NCBI GenBank assembly: GCA_049302185.1
Contig: JBAQLV010000012.1
Coordinates: forward strand, 45,671-109,670
Direction: 5' to 3'
Source: UBA1546 sp049302185
GTDB taxonomy: Bacteria > Nitrospirota > Thermodesulfovibrionia > Thermodesulfovibrionales > UBA1546
DNA length: 64,000 bases
Below the pieces are notes generated by a model. That model was not told where the DNA came from. It saw only the letters and a program-made list of their open reading frames with translations, and ran no database searches. A program made the position numbers and the translations under genes. This document shows positions 41,765 through 50,380 of the stretch, piece after piece (positions within the stretch are counted from its first letter, which is position 1; each line of letters opens with the position of its first letter).

Positions 41765-42273
41765 TTCAACAGTTATTCTTTGCATATTTTGCGTTTGCGA
41801 TTGTCATACTTTCACTTCTTGTTGTAACAAGAAAGAATCCGGTCCACAGCGTTATGTGGATGCTTCTGCTTTTCTTCCATATTGCAAGCTTGTATCTGTT
41901 CCTGAATGCTGAGCTTATTGCAGCAATACAGGTGATAGTTTATGCCGGAGCAATACTTGTACTGTTCCTTTTTGTTGTGCTTCTCCTGAATTTAAGAGAG
42001 GAACTTAAAGTGAAGAGATTTATAGGCGCATGGCCCGCCGGGCTTTTTGTAACTGCGGCTTTGCTTGTGATTGTCTTGACCGTGGTAAAATCTTTTGTGC
42101 CGGGACCCGCCGGCAAATATTCAATTGAATTTATAAGGCAGGAGACACATACAAAGGCGCTCGGGACGCTTTTATATACTGATTATCTGTTCCCTTTTGA
42201 AATAGCTTCTCTTGTGCTGCTTGTTGCGGTTATAGGCGCAATAGTCCTGGCAAAGAGAAAGACGAGGAACTAA
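41761..42273 (+). CDS. nuoJ: Complex I subunit J
   Basis: A 170-aa membrane subunit with five helices. The VIVYAGAILVLFLFVVLLLN segment contains the pi-bulge helix typical of NuoJ. It follows nuoI with a 4-nt overlap. Confidence 0.94.
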   Translation: MIQQLFFAYFAFAIVILSLLVVTRKNPVHSVMWMLLLFFHIASLYLFLNAELIAAIQVIVYAGAILVLFLFVVLLLNLREELKVKRFIGAWPAGLFVTAALLVIVLTVVKSFVPGPAGKYSIEFIRQETHTKALGTLLYTDYLFPFEIASLVLLVAVIGAIVLAKRKTRN

Positions 42274-42283
42274 TGAAAAGAAG

Positions 42284-42345
42284 ATTCAATATTCAATATT
42301 CAATATTCAAGAATTTTGAATTTTCAATTTTGAATTTTAAATTCT
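42284..42345. repeat. Family C heptad element before nuoK
   Basis: TATTCAA units then GAATTTT/CAATTTT units, period 7, complementary. The sequence from here to the nuoK ATG is nearly repeated before nuoL. Confidence 0.85.
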
Positions 42346-42358
42346 TGCGGAGCAAGCT
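42344..42358 (+). promoter_or_regulatory. nuoK ribosome binding site in a hairpin loop
   Basis: CTTGC-GGA-GCAAG: a 5-bp stem with the Shine-Dalgarno GGAG spanning loop and stem, 6 nt before the ATG. The same arrangement precedes nuoL. Confidence 0.6.
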
Positions 42359-42661
42359 ATGGTTCCTTTGAACTGGTATTTGATGTTGAGTACAGTGGTT
42401 TTTATGATAGGAGTTTTCGGATTCCTTACAAGGAGGAATATCATAATAATGTTCATGTCAATAGAGCTTATGCTGAATGCAGTGAATATCAGCCTTGTGG
42501 CATTCAGCCATTACCTGCAGGACATGAGAGGGCAGATTCTTGTGATATTTATAATCACTGTCGCAGCAGCAGAGGCAGTTATAGGGCTTGCGATAATTAT
42601 TGCGCTGTTCAGGAACAAGGACACTGTCCATGTGGATGAGATGAACGAGATGAAGGGATGA
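42359..42661 (+). CDS. nuoK: Complex I subunit K
   Basis: A 100-aa subunit with three helices carrying the two conserved membrane glutamates (MSIELMLNAVN; AAAEAVIGLAII), which take part in proton transfer. It is separated from nuoJ by an 85-bp repeat region. Confidence 0.96.
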   Translation: MVPLNWYLMLSTVVFMIGVFGFLTRRNIIIMFMSIELMLNAVNISLVAFSHYLQDMRGQILVIFIITVAAAEAVIGLAIIIALFRNKDTVHVDEMNEMKG

Positions 42662-42663
42662 AA

Positions 42664-42735
42664 AGAAAATTTAATATTCAATATTCAATTTTCAAGAATT
42701 TTGAATTTTCAAGAATTTTGAATTTTGAATTCTTG
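42664..42735. repeat. Family C heptad element before nuoL
   Basis: TATTCAA and GAATTTT units of period 7, very like the element before nuoK, including the final CTTGCGGAGCAAG. Confidence 0.85.
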
Positions 42736-42746
42736 CGGAGCAAGCC
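42732..42746 (+). promoter_or_regulatory. nuoL ribosome binding site in a hairpin loop
   Basis: The same CTTGC-GGA-GCAAG hairpin as before nuoK, ending 2 nt before the ATG. Confidence 0.6.
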
Positions 42747-44666
42747 ATGAATAACTATCTCTTAATCCCTTTCCTGCCGCTTGCTGCTTTTTTGATAAAT
42801 ATCCTGTTCGGCAGGAAGTATCTTAAGGAGAATGCCCACTGGGTGTCAATACTTGCAGTTGCCGGTTCGTGGGTTGTGACTGTAATAACACTGCCTGATG
42901 TCCTGTCAGGCAAGGTTATAAATGAAGACATCTACTCATGGATTGTTTCTGGTGAATTCAAAGTCTCTGTGGGGTTTCTTATTGACCCGCTTACTGCTGT
43001 CATGCTTGTTGTTGTAACAACCTGCAGTACCCTCATACATATATATTCTGTCGGGTATATGCACGGAGACAAGGGCTACTACCGCTTTTTTGCATATCTC
43101 AGTCTATTTACTTTCTGTATGCTCATGCTTGTTATGGCTAATAACTTCCTCCAGTTGTATTTTGGATGGGAAGGGGTCGGCCTCTGCTCATATTTCCTCA
43201 TTGGATATTACTTTAACAAGAAGTCCGCCTCTGACGCAGGCAAGAAGGCTTTTATAGTGAACAGATTTGGCGACTTTGGCTTCGGTCTCGGAATAATAAT
43301 AATATTCCTCACATTTGGAACAGTTTATTACGAGCCTGTCTTTTCACAGGCAAAGGGCATTGCGGCACAAACAATTAATTTCCTTGGATATGACGTGCAT
43401 CTTATGACATTGATTGCGCTTCTTCTTTTCTGTGGAGCCATAGGGAAGTCAGCGCAGATGCCGCTTCATGTCTGGCTTCCTGATGCAATGGAGGGGCCCA
43501 CGCCTGTCAGCGCTCTGATACACGCGGCAACAATGGTTACAGCAGGTGTTTTCCTCGTTGCAAGGTGCAGTCCGATATTCAGCCTTTCTGAAACTGCGCT
43601 TATAGTGGTTGCATTAACAGGGGCTATAACATCACTCTTTGCTGCGACTATCGCCCTTGTCCAGAATGATATAAAAAGGATTATAGCGTATTCAACCATC
43701 AGCCAACTCGGATATATGTTCCTTGCAGCAGGAGTCGGAGCTTACACCGCAGGAATGTTCCATCTTTACACACATGCATTCTTTAAAGCCCTTCTTTTCC
43801 TATGCGCAGGGAGCGTAATGCACGCAATGTCAGGAGAGCTTGACCTTCAGAAGATGGGAGGCCTTAGGAAATACATGCCAATTACATACTGGACAATGCT
43901 CTTTGCATCATTGAGCATTGCAGGCGTGCCCGGCTTTGCAGGATTCTTCAGCAAGGATGAAATACTCTGGCTTGCATATTCAGGACAGAATCCTGTCGGG
44001 AAATTCGTGTGGGCTATCGGGACTGTTGTTGCGTTCCTTACAGCCTTCTATTCATTCAGGCTTATATTCCTCACGTTCCACGGAAAATTCCGGGGCACGC
44101 ACGAACAGGAACATCACCTCCATGAATCTCCAAAGGTAATGACAATACCGTTAATAATTCTCTGCATCGGCGCTGTTGCATCAGGATGGATTGGGATTCC
44201 CCATCTGCTTGGAGGAGGCGCTCATTTCACGGAATTTTTAAAACCTGTGCTTGGGCATCCCGAAGCACACGGCACACACGCAGAGGAATGGATGGTAATG
44301 GCGATATCAATAATCGCAGGTTTTTCAGGGATAGGGCTGGCAGCATTATTTTATCTTGTAAAGACTGATATTCCTGTTATGCTCGCGCAGAAATTCAATG
44401 CCGTATATAAAATACTCTGGAATAAATACTATGTGGATGAACTTTACAGTTTTATAATCGTGAGGCCAACAATCTGGACAGCTAAAAATATACTTATTGG
44501 TATTACGGATGCAAGGATTATTGAGGCGATTGTTAATGGTGTTCCAAAAGGGATTGGGGAATTCAGCCGGATTCTAAGGAAAGTCCAGACAGGTTTGTTA
44601 CAGCACTATGCAGCAATAATGGCTGCGGGCTTGTTGATAATAATGGCAGTAATGTTATTAAGGTAA
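42747..44666 (+). CDS. nuoL: Complex I subunit L (antiporter-like)
   Basis: A 639-aa antiporter-like subunit: YFGWEGVGLCSYFLIGYY, GKSAQMPLHVWLPDAMEGPTPVSALIHAATMV and the long lateral helix region near the C-terminus. It translocates protons at the far end of the membrane arm. nuoM follows after 3 nt. Confidence 0.97.
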   Translation: MNNYLLIPFLPLAAFLINILFGRKYLKENAHWVSILAVAGSWVVTVITLPDVLSGKVINEDIYSWIVSGEFKVSVGFLIDPLTAVMLVVVTTCSTLIHIYSVGYMHGDKGYYRFFAYLSLFTFCMLMLVMANNFLQLYFGWEGVGLCSYFLIGYYFNKKSASDAGKKAFIVNRFGDFGFGLGIIIIFLTFGTVYYEPVFSQAKGIAAQTINFLGYDVHLMTLIALLLFCGAIGKSAQMPLHVWLPDAMEGPTPVSALIHAATMVTAGVFLVARCSPIFSLSETALIVVALTGAITSLFAATIALVQNDIKRIIAYSTISQLGYMFLAAGVGAYTAGMFHLYTHAFFKALLFLCAGSVMHAMSGELDLQKMGGLRKYMPITYWTMLFASLSIAGVPGFAGFFSKDEILWLAYSGQNPVGKFVWAIGTVVAFLTAFYSFRLIFLTFHGKFRGTHEQEHHLHESPKVMTIPLIILCIGAVASGWIGIPHLLGGGAHFTEFLKPVLGHPEAHGTHAEEWMVMAISIIAGFSGIGLAALFYLVKTDIPVMLAQKFNAVYKILWNKYYVDELYSFIIVRPTIWTAKNILIGITDARIIEAIVNGVPKGIGEFSRILRKVQTGLLQHYAAIMAAGLLIIMAVMLLR

Positions 44667-44669
44667 TAT

Positions 44670-46208
44670 ATGGAACAGGCGATAATGAATAACTTAGGTT
44701 TTCCGATATTGAGCACATTGATATTCCTGCCAATTGCAGGCGCGGCGCTTTTGCTCCTTATAAACAGGTCTAATGAGAACCTTATAAAATGGTTTAGCCT
44801 TATTGTGAGCACAATGGTTTTTATAATTTCAATTCCTTTGTTTACGGAGTTCAATAAGTCCACGCATCTTATGCAGTTTGTAGAAAAGCATGCATGGATT
44901 CCTTCGTTGAATATTAATTATCATCTCGGCATTGACGGCATCAGTGTCCTGTTTGTCCTTCTCTCAACCCTTATTACAATACTCTGCGTTCTTATCTCAT
45001 GGAATTCTATAAAGGCAAAGACAAAAGAATTTTATATCTCCATTCTGATAATGGAAGGCGCAATGATAGGCGTTTTCTGTTCATTGGATTTCATACTTTT
45101 TTATCTATTCTGGGAGGCAATGCTTATCCCGATGTATCTTTTGATAGGTGTATGGGGCGGGACTAACAGGATTTATGCTGCGGTGAAATTTTTCCTCTTC
45201 ACGCTTGTCGGAAGCGTGCTGATGCTTATTGGAATAATCGTTCTTTATTATCAGGCCGGCAGGACATTTGACATTCTTGAACTCATGACAAAATCATATC
45301 CGTATCAATTGCAGTTATGGCTCTTCTGGGCATTCTTTGCAGCCTTTGCTGTTAAGGTTCCGATGTTCCCGGTACACACATGGCTTCCTGATGCGCATAC
45401 AGAGGCTCCGACAGCAGGCAGCGTTATCCTTGCTGCGGTGCTTATCAAGATGGGCGCTTACGGTTTTATCAGATTCTCATTACCGTTATTCCCTGATGCA
45501 TCAAAGGCAATGACGCCTGTAATGCTTACGCTCTCTGTTATAGCGATAATTTACGGCGCAGTAATATGCCTTGCACAGACAGACCTGAAAAGGCTCATCG
45601 CATACAGCTCTGTCAGCCACATGGGGTTTGTAACGCTTGGCATCTTTGCCCTGAATTCGCAGGGCATGGAGGGCGGCATACTCCAGATGATAAACCATGG
45701 AATAGTCACAGGCGCATTATTTTTAAGCGTCGGAATGATTTATGACAGGACACATACAAGGCAGATTTCTGATTACGGAGGGGTTGCAGCTGTAATGCCT
45801 GTGTATGCATCTATGTTCATGGTCTTTACGCTTGCCTCAATAGGACTTCCTGCAACAAACGGTTTCATCGGAGAGTTCCTAATTATCCTCGGAGGGTTCA
45901 GGGCAAATCAATGGGCAGGAGTGCTTGCGGCAACAGGGGTAATCATAGGCGCAGGCTATATGCTCTGGCTTTATCAGAGGGTATTTTTCATGGAGACAAA
46001 CCAGAAGGTTGCAGGGCTTACAGATATCAATTTCAGGGAAATAATCACACTTCTGCCGATGATTATACTTATATTCTGGATCGGAGTTTATCCGAATGCA
46101 TTCCTCGGTTTCATGCATGAGTCTGTGAAACATCTGCTTGAGAGAGTAAATTCAGGAGGTATGCATGAAGTGGGTATTGCAAAAAATATTCTGGAGATTA
46201 TCAAATGA
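44670..46208 (+). CDS. nuoM: Complex I subunit M (antiporter-like)
   Basis: A 512-aa subunit: FWEAMLIPMYLLIGVWGG, KVPMFPVHTWLPDAHTEAPT and SSVSHMGFVTLGIFALN. It has the conserved membrane Lys/Glu pairs of the Mrp-like fold. It overlaps nuoN by 4 nt. Confidence 0.96.
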   Translation: MEQAIMNNLGFPILSTLIFLPIAGAALLLLINRSNENLIKWFSLIVSTMVFIISIPLFTEFNKSTHLMQFVEKHAWIPSLNINYHLGIDGISVLFVLLSTLITILCVLISWNSIKAKTKEFYISILIMEGAMIGVFCSLDFILFYLFWEAMLIPMYLLIGVWGGTNRIYAAVKFFLFTLVGSVLMLIGIIVLYYQAGRTFDILELMTKSYPYQLQLWLFWAFFAAFAVKVPMFPVHTWLPDAHTEAPTAGSVILAAVLIKMGAYGFIRFSLPLFPDASKAMTPVMLTLSVIAIIYGAVICLAQTDLKRLIAYSSVSHMGFVTLGIFALNSQGMEGGILQMINHGIVTGALFLSVGMIYDRTHTRQISDYGGVAAVMPVYASMFMVFTLASIGLPATNGFIGEFLIILGGFRANQWAGVLAATGVIIGAGYMLWLYQRVFFMETNQKVAGLTDINFREIITLLPMIILIFWIGVYPNAFLGFMHESVKHLLERVNSGGMHEVGIAKNILEIIK

Positions 46209-47641
46209 CGAATCTTACCGGATTTTTGATGCCTGACCTTGGGCCTGTTATGCCTGAAATCGTAATGACATGCCTTGCTCTTTTTATCCTGCTTTCAGAC
46301 CTGGTGATTAAAAGAAAAGAGACAATTGCATTTCTTAGCATAGTGAGCGTTGCAATAGTTACATATTTGCTTGCAGGCTCTGGGGGAATCACATTTAACG
46401 GGATGTTTATGGCGGATGGCTACAGCCGGTTCTTCAAACTTATCTTTATGCTGAATGTCGTTCTCACTGTTCTGATATCAGTGAAATACATTGCAATTGA
46501 AAAAGTGAATTTCGGAGAATATTACAGCCTTATACTGTTTTCCACTCTCGGCATGATGCTTATGGCATCGGCAGGAGACCTGATAACCCTCTATCTCGGT
46601 CTTGAACTTATGGCATTGAGCACTTATGTGCTTGCAGGGTTCCTGAGACATGACATAAAGTCTAACGAGGCTGCAATGAAGTATTTTCTCCTCGGAGCGT
46701 TCGCTTCCGCATTTTTGCTCTATGGCACATCAATGATATACGGGCTTACAGGCACAACAGACCTCAAGGCGATATCTTCTTACATATCCACCAATGGACT
46801 TTCAGGCAGTCCTGTTTTAATGCTTTCAATGATTATGTTTGCAGTGGCGTTCTCATTCAAGATAGCTGCTGTTCCTTTCCACATGTGGGCGCCTGATGTT
46901 TATGAAGGCGCGCCTACTTCTATTACTGCATTTATGTCAGTAGGGCCCAAGGCGGCAGGTTTTGCAGTTCTTGGAAGGGTTTTCATGACAGCATTCGGCA
47001 CGGCAAAAATTGAATGGACAGGTATTCTTATCCCGATAGCGATACTCACAATGGCCGTCGGGAACATAGTTGCAATCTCACAGACAAACATAAAGAGGAT
47101 GCTTGCTTATTCTTCAATAGCGCATGCAGGGTATGTGCTTCTTGGAATAATTGCAGGGACATCTGAGGGCATGGCAAGCGTTCTGAATTATATGTTTATT
47201 TATGCATTCATGAACATAGGCGCATTTGCAGTTGTGATTATGCTCAGGTCAGAGGGATTTAAGGGTGATGACATTTCTGATTATGAGGGGCTTGCAAAGA
47301 CACATCCATTAGCCGCTGCGCTGATGCTTGTATTTATGTTTTCTCTCACAGGGATTCCGCCTACAGCAGGGTTTATGGGTAAGTTCTATCTTTTCATGAG
47401 CGTAATAAGCGCAGGATATACGTGGCTTGCTGTGACAGCGGTTATATTCAGCGCGATATCAGCATATTTTTATCTGAGGATTGTAATGTATATGTACATG
47501 AAAGAACCTAAGACTGCAGTGCAGCTTTCTGTCTCTCCCGGAATAGCCCTCGCACTCACGATAACAGTAATTGCAGTTCTGTTTATTGGAGTGCTGCCTT
47601 CCGCAGTTATTAATTTTGCCCGTACAGCATCGGGATTTTAA
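46205..47641 (+). CDS. nuoN: Complex I subunit N (antiporter-like)
   Basis: A 478-aa subunit: LYLGLELMALSTYVLAGF, KYFLLGAFASAFLLYG, VPFHMWAPDVYEGAPT and AYSSIAHAGYVLLG. Last gene of the operon. No nuoE, nuoF or nuoG follows. Confidence 0.96.
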   Translation: MTNLTGFLMPDLGPVMPEIVMTCLALFILLSDLVIKRKETIAFLSIVSVAIVTYLLAGSGGITFNGMFMADGYSRFFKLIFMLNVVLTVLISVKYIAIEKVNFGEYYSLILFSTLGMMLMASAGDLITLYLGLELMALSTYVLAGFLRHDIKSNEAAMKYFLLGAFASAFLLYGTSMIYGLTGTTDLKAISSYISTNGLSGSPVLMLSMIMFAVAFSFKIAAVPFHMWAPDVYEGAPTSITAFMSVGPKAAGFAVLGRVFMTAFGTAKIEWTGILIPIAILTMAVGNIVAISQTNIKRMLAYSSIAHAGYVLLGIIAGTSEGMASVLNYMFIYAFMNIGAFAVVIMLRSEGFKGDDISDYEGLAKTHPLAAALMLVFMFSLTGIPPTAGFMGKFYLFMSVISAGYTWLAVTAVIFSAISAYFYLRIVMYMYMKEPKTAVQLSVSPGIALALTITVIAVLFIGVLPSAVINFARTASGF

Positions 47642-47683
47642 AAATTGCTGCATCATTTCTTTTAATTTACCGCATCTGATTTT

Positions 47684-47843
47684 TGTGAGTGAGCAGGAAA
47701 TTGACTGCATTGCAGAAAGCGGAATATCCAAGAGGCTCGCATTATTGTTTGAGAAAGCAAAAATCCCTGTCTATACGTCGCCTGAAAGGGCAGTCAGGGG
47801 ATTAAAGGCGCTTTTGAGCATTCATTTCTTTTTCCTCATATAA
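47684..47843 (+). pseudogene. C-terminal remnant of an ADP-forming acyl-CoA synthetase
   Basis: The frame reads ISKRLALLFEKAKIPVYTSPERAVRG then LKALLSI, which resembles the end of the CoA-binding/ligase alpha part of acyl-CoA synthetases (NDP-forming): an EKAGIPVYPSPERAVRAL type ending. No start or body is present. It probably survives from a deleted gene. Confidence 0.45.
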
Positions 47844-48169
47844 ATCCATGCATTAAATCCGCATAAAAGAATCGTGAGCATGAGTATTAGATAGGAAGGG
47901 ATTTCTATATAAACTATCTTTTCAAGGTAGTGGATAATGAATGAACCGTATGTTAAGGAAGGGCTGTGTTTTTCTCTCAGCCAGACCTCAAGATGGGTAA
48001 GGGGGCAGTGCCAGTCAAACAACTGGATGACAAATGCAAATGCAAGCCCTGAAATGTGGAAGATTTTTATGAACCTGCTTTTTCTGCCAAAGAATGCTCC
48101 GAAGATTAGAAATAGTATCCAGAGGAAATGCACAAATACAGCAATGTCTGCGAGAATCTTGTAAATCAT
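47822..48169 (-). CDS. DUF2784 membrane protein
   Basis: A 115-aa protein with three or four membrane segments and the DUF2784 pattern: LADIAVFVHFLWILFLIFGAF, WHCPLTHLEVWLREK, then HYLEKIVY. Function unknown. It ends over the remnant on the other strand. Confidence 0.85.
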   Translation of the reverse strand: MIYKILADIAVFVHFLWILFLIFGAFFGRKSRFIKIFHISGLAFAFVIQLFDWHCPLTHLEVWLREKHSPSLTYGSFIIHYLEKIVYIEIPSYLILMLTILLCGFNAWIYMRKKK

Positions 48170-48316
48170 TTTAAATTTATGCGGCTAACGGTTGCGGTGT
48201 TAAACGAATGAGATGTATTCGCAAATTTCTTCAAAGTTAGAACCTGCCCGAGGAGACCATCTTATGATGTAAGCCATTTAGACAGCCGTTGGGATAATTT
48301 AATAGGAGGAAATAAA

Positions 48317-48402
48317 TGGTGCCGAAGGCGGGATTTGAACCCGCACGGGTTACCCCACACGCCCCTCAAACGTGCGTGTCTACCAGGTTCCACCACTTCG
48401 GC
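48317..48402 (-). tRNA. tRNA-Leu (GAG)
   Basis: Minus strand: GCCGAAG acceptor with CTTCGGC, encoded CCA, long variable arm, anticodon loop TTGAGGG giving GAG. The T-loop is GTTCAAATC. Confidence 0.94.
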
Positions 48403-48445
48403 ATCCTGATATACTATTATAAAAACAGCGATGTTTTCAACTACT

Positions 48446-48802
48446 CTATACTTCAAATGCATCCTTGATATGTTCTATTTCTTTTTTTGTCCCGCTTAAT
48501 TTAATGCTTATGACATCAAATCTGGCAGCGCAGGTTTTCTTCTGATTTTTAAGATAGAACAGGGCGAGGTTTTTCAGTTTATGTTTTTTCCTTGAGTCTA
48601 CGGCCTCAAACGGATAACCGAAGGCATTGCTTGAACGGGTTTTGACCTCAACAAAAACAAGCGTCTCTCCGTCCTTTGCAATGATATCCAGTTCCCCGAT
48701 TGGAGTCTTGTAATTTCTTCCGATTATCCTGTAACCTTTGTCTTTGAGGAATTCAGCGGCGAGATCCTCACCCCTACTGCCAACCTGTTTCATTCGCTTC
48801 AA
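48446..48802 (-). CDS. yraN: YraN/UPF0102 endonuclease-like protein
   Basis: A 118-aa protein with a Holliday-junction-resolvase-like nuclease core: GSRGEDLAAEFLKDKGY, GELDIIAKDGETLVFVEVKTR. It overlaps the upstream toprim gene by 29 nt (20 if the second Met is the start). The role of the family is still uncertain. Confidence 0.92.
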   Translation of the reverse strand: MKRMKQVGSRGEDLAAEFLKDKGYRIIGRNYKTPIGELDIIAKDGETLVFVEVKTRSSNAFGYPFEAVDSRKKHKLKNLALFYLKNQKKTCAARFDVISIKLSGTKKEIEHIKDAFEV

Positions 48803-49202
48803 GTCTCCTTATGAGTTTTGGAATACCCTCTATGTCTTGGATTTCTTTCTGGCATAGTATCTTTATCAATTCCCTGAACGCCGAGAATTCTTCCCACTGC
48901 CCATTCAGGTGCCTGCATAGAGCTTTATTCAGGCTTTCTCCTTTTTCATCCCAGTCAATGAGTATTATCACACGGTGAAACTTCTCCGATATCTCTTCGC
49001 AAAAGTCATATATGCTCTGCCCGCTGTGAAGCATGAGTATCTCTCCCTGAAGCCCAAGCTCCCTGAGCGCAATTGCATCTCTCTTTCCTTCAACTATTAC
49101 AGGGAAATCTTTGTTACGTTCGCAGAGGGTTTCAAATATCTCGCGCAGTCTTGACGCCCTTTCCATGTTGTCTGTTAACTGGCCGTTTCTCTGGATATTC
49201 AT
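48774..49202 (-). CDS. Small TOPRIM-domain protein
   Basis: A 142-aa protein with the TOPRIM pattern: PVIVEGKRDAIALRELG (catalytic Glu) and ILIDWDEKGE (Asp-x-Asp), as in RNase M5 and the UPF0292-type proteins. The ATG at 49202 is chosen; a start at 49166 is possible. It probably acts on RNA or DNA phosphodiester bonds; substrate unknown. Confidence 0.75.
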   Translation of the reverse strand: MNIQRNGQLTDNMERASRLREIFETLCERNKDFPVIVEGKRDAIALRELGLQGEILMLHSGQSIYDFCEEISEKFHRVIILIDWDEKGESLNKALCRHLNGQWEEFSAFRELIKILCQKEIQDIEGIPKLIRRLEANETGWQ

Positions 49203-49244
49203 GATTCCGTACACCCTTTATTCATATTTTACCCTAAAAATCAA

Positions 49245-49274
49245 TTGACAGGTAAAGCATAATTAAATTACTCT
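49245..49274 (+). promoter_or_regulatory. Promoter of gmhA, short leader
   Basis: TTGACA (49245-49250), 18-bp spacer, weak -10 TACTCT (49269-49274). The ATG at 49287 follows within 12 nt, with no Shine-Dalgarno. Confidence 0.4.
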
Positions 49275-49286
49275 ATCAATACACTT

Positions 49287-49871
49287 ATGAAAGAAAAAAT
49301 CTTAAAGGCATTTGAAGAAAGCATAAAGGTCAAAGAACAGTTCATAAAAGAGAACGTTGACGCTGTAATTGAGGTGTCAAAAGCAATAGCTGACACATTT
49401 AATGACGGCAAAAAACTTATTCTCTTTGGCAACGGCGGCAGTTCAACAGACGCCTCCCATATAGCCGCTGAATTTGTTAACAGATTCAAGATAGAAAGGC
49501 CGAGCCTTCCGGCAATCGCCCTTAATACTGACATGGCAGTCATTACTTCTATTGCAAATGATTATGATTATTCTGATGTGTTTGCAAGGCAGCTTAAGGC
49601 GCTCGGAGAAGAAGGCGACATTGTTATTGCCATAAGCACGAGCGGAGGCGCAGCAAATGTGCTTAAGGCGATGGACGTGGCAAGGAAGAAAAAATTAAAA
49701 TCCATAGCATTCACCGGAGCCAAGGGAGAAAAATTCGCGGCAAAGGCCACATATGCATTTATTGTCCCCTCTGATAACACCCCGAGAATTCAGGAAACCC
49801 ACATAACGCTTGGACATGTCCTCTGCCAGATGGTGGAGGAGATACTTTTTGAGGCGCCAAGAAAAAAATAA
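49287..49871 (+). CDS. gmhA: Phosphoheptose isomerase
   Basis: GmhA converts sedoheptulose 7-phosphate to heptose 7-phosphate for LPS core. The 194-aa SIS-domain protein has LFGNGGSSTDASHIAAEFVNRF, IANDYDYSDVF, ISTSGGAANVLKA and a C-terminal QETHITLGH with the Zn/catalytic His. ruvC overlaps its last 23 nt. Confidence 0.94.
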   Translation: MKEKILKAFEESIKVKEQFIKENVDAVIEVSKAIADTFNDGKKLILFGNGGSSTDASHIAAEFVNRFKIERPSLPAIALNTDMAVITSIANDYDYSDVFARQLKALGEEGDIVIAISTSGGAANVLKAMDVARKKKLKSIAFTGAKGEKFAAKATYAFIVPSDNTPRIQETHITLGHVLCQMVEEILFEAPRKK

Positions 49872-50379
49872 GTCAAGGATTATACTCGGCATTGATCCGG
49901 GTAGTATTGTCTGCGGCTATGGAATAATAAAGACAGTCCATCCCGAGCAGCTCGGGATAAACTCAAACACCGACACTGTCTATGTTGCATCGGGAAGAAT
50001 AATGCTGCCTTCTAAACAGCCGCTGGATGTAAGGCTGAAAGAACTTTACGCCAACCTTGCTGACATTATAAGAGAATATTCCCCCCATGAGGTCGCCATC
50101 GAAAAGGTCTTTTTTGCAAAGAGCATAAAGGCTGCCCTTGTCCTCGGACAGGCAAGAGGCGCGGCGCTGGTTGCAGCAGCTTCCTCAGGGCTTCCTGTTT
50201 ACGAGTACAGCGCGCTTGAGGTTAAGAAGGCAATCGTAGGATACGGAAGGGCAGAAAAACATCAGGTTCAGAGTATGGTCTCAAAAATACTGAATCTGAA
50301 AACCAAACTGTCTGCAGACAGCGCAGATGCGCTTGCGCTTGCATTGTGCCATCTAAATACAATGAAAATCTTAAAGTAA
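49849..50379 (+). CDS. ruvC: Holliday junction resolvase RuvC
   Basis: A 176-aa resolvase with the acidic residues in GIDPGS, VAIEKVFF and SADSADALALALCH. The start TTG at 49849 is chosen because GGAGGAG lies about 8 nt upstream; longer readings run into gmhA. A 17-bp palindrome (49941-49957) is read as HPEQLGI in a loop that is normally shorter. ruvA and ruvB are not in the window. Confidence 0.93.
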   Translation: MRRQEKNKSRIILGIDPGSIVCGYGIIKTVHPEQLGINSNTDTVYVASGRIMLPSKQPLDVRLKELYANLADIIREYSPHEVAIEKVFFAKSIKAALVLGQARGAALVAAASSGLPVYEYSALEVKKAIVGYGRAEKHQVQSMVSKILNLKTKLSADSADALALALCHLNTMKILK

Positions 50380-50380
50380 G

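Noticed and set aside
47571..47843. A 90-codon gene overlapping the end of nuoN
   Set aside because: Its first third is an alternative frame of nuoN. Only the last part resembles a known protein, so it was kept as a remnant.
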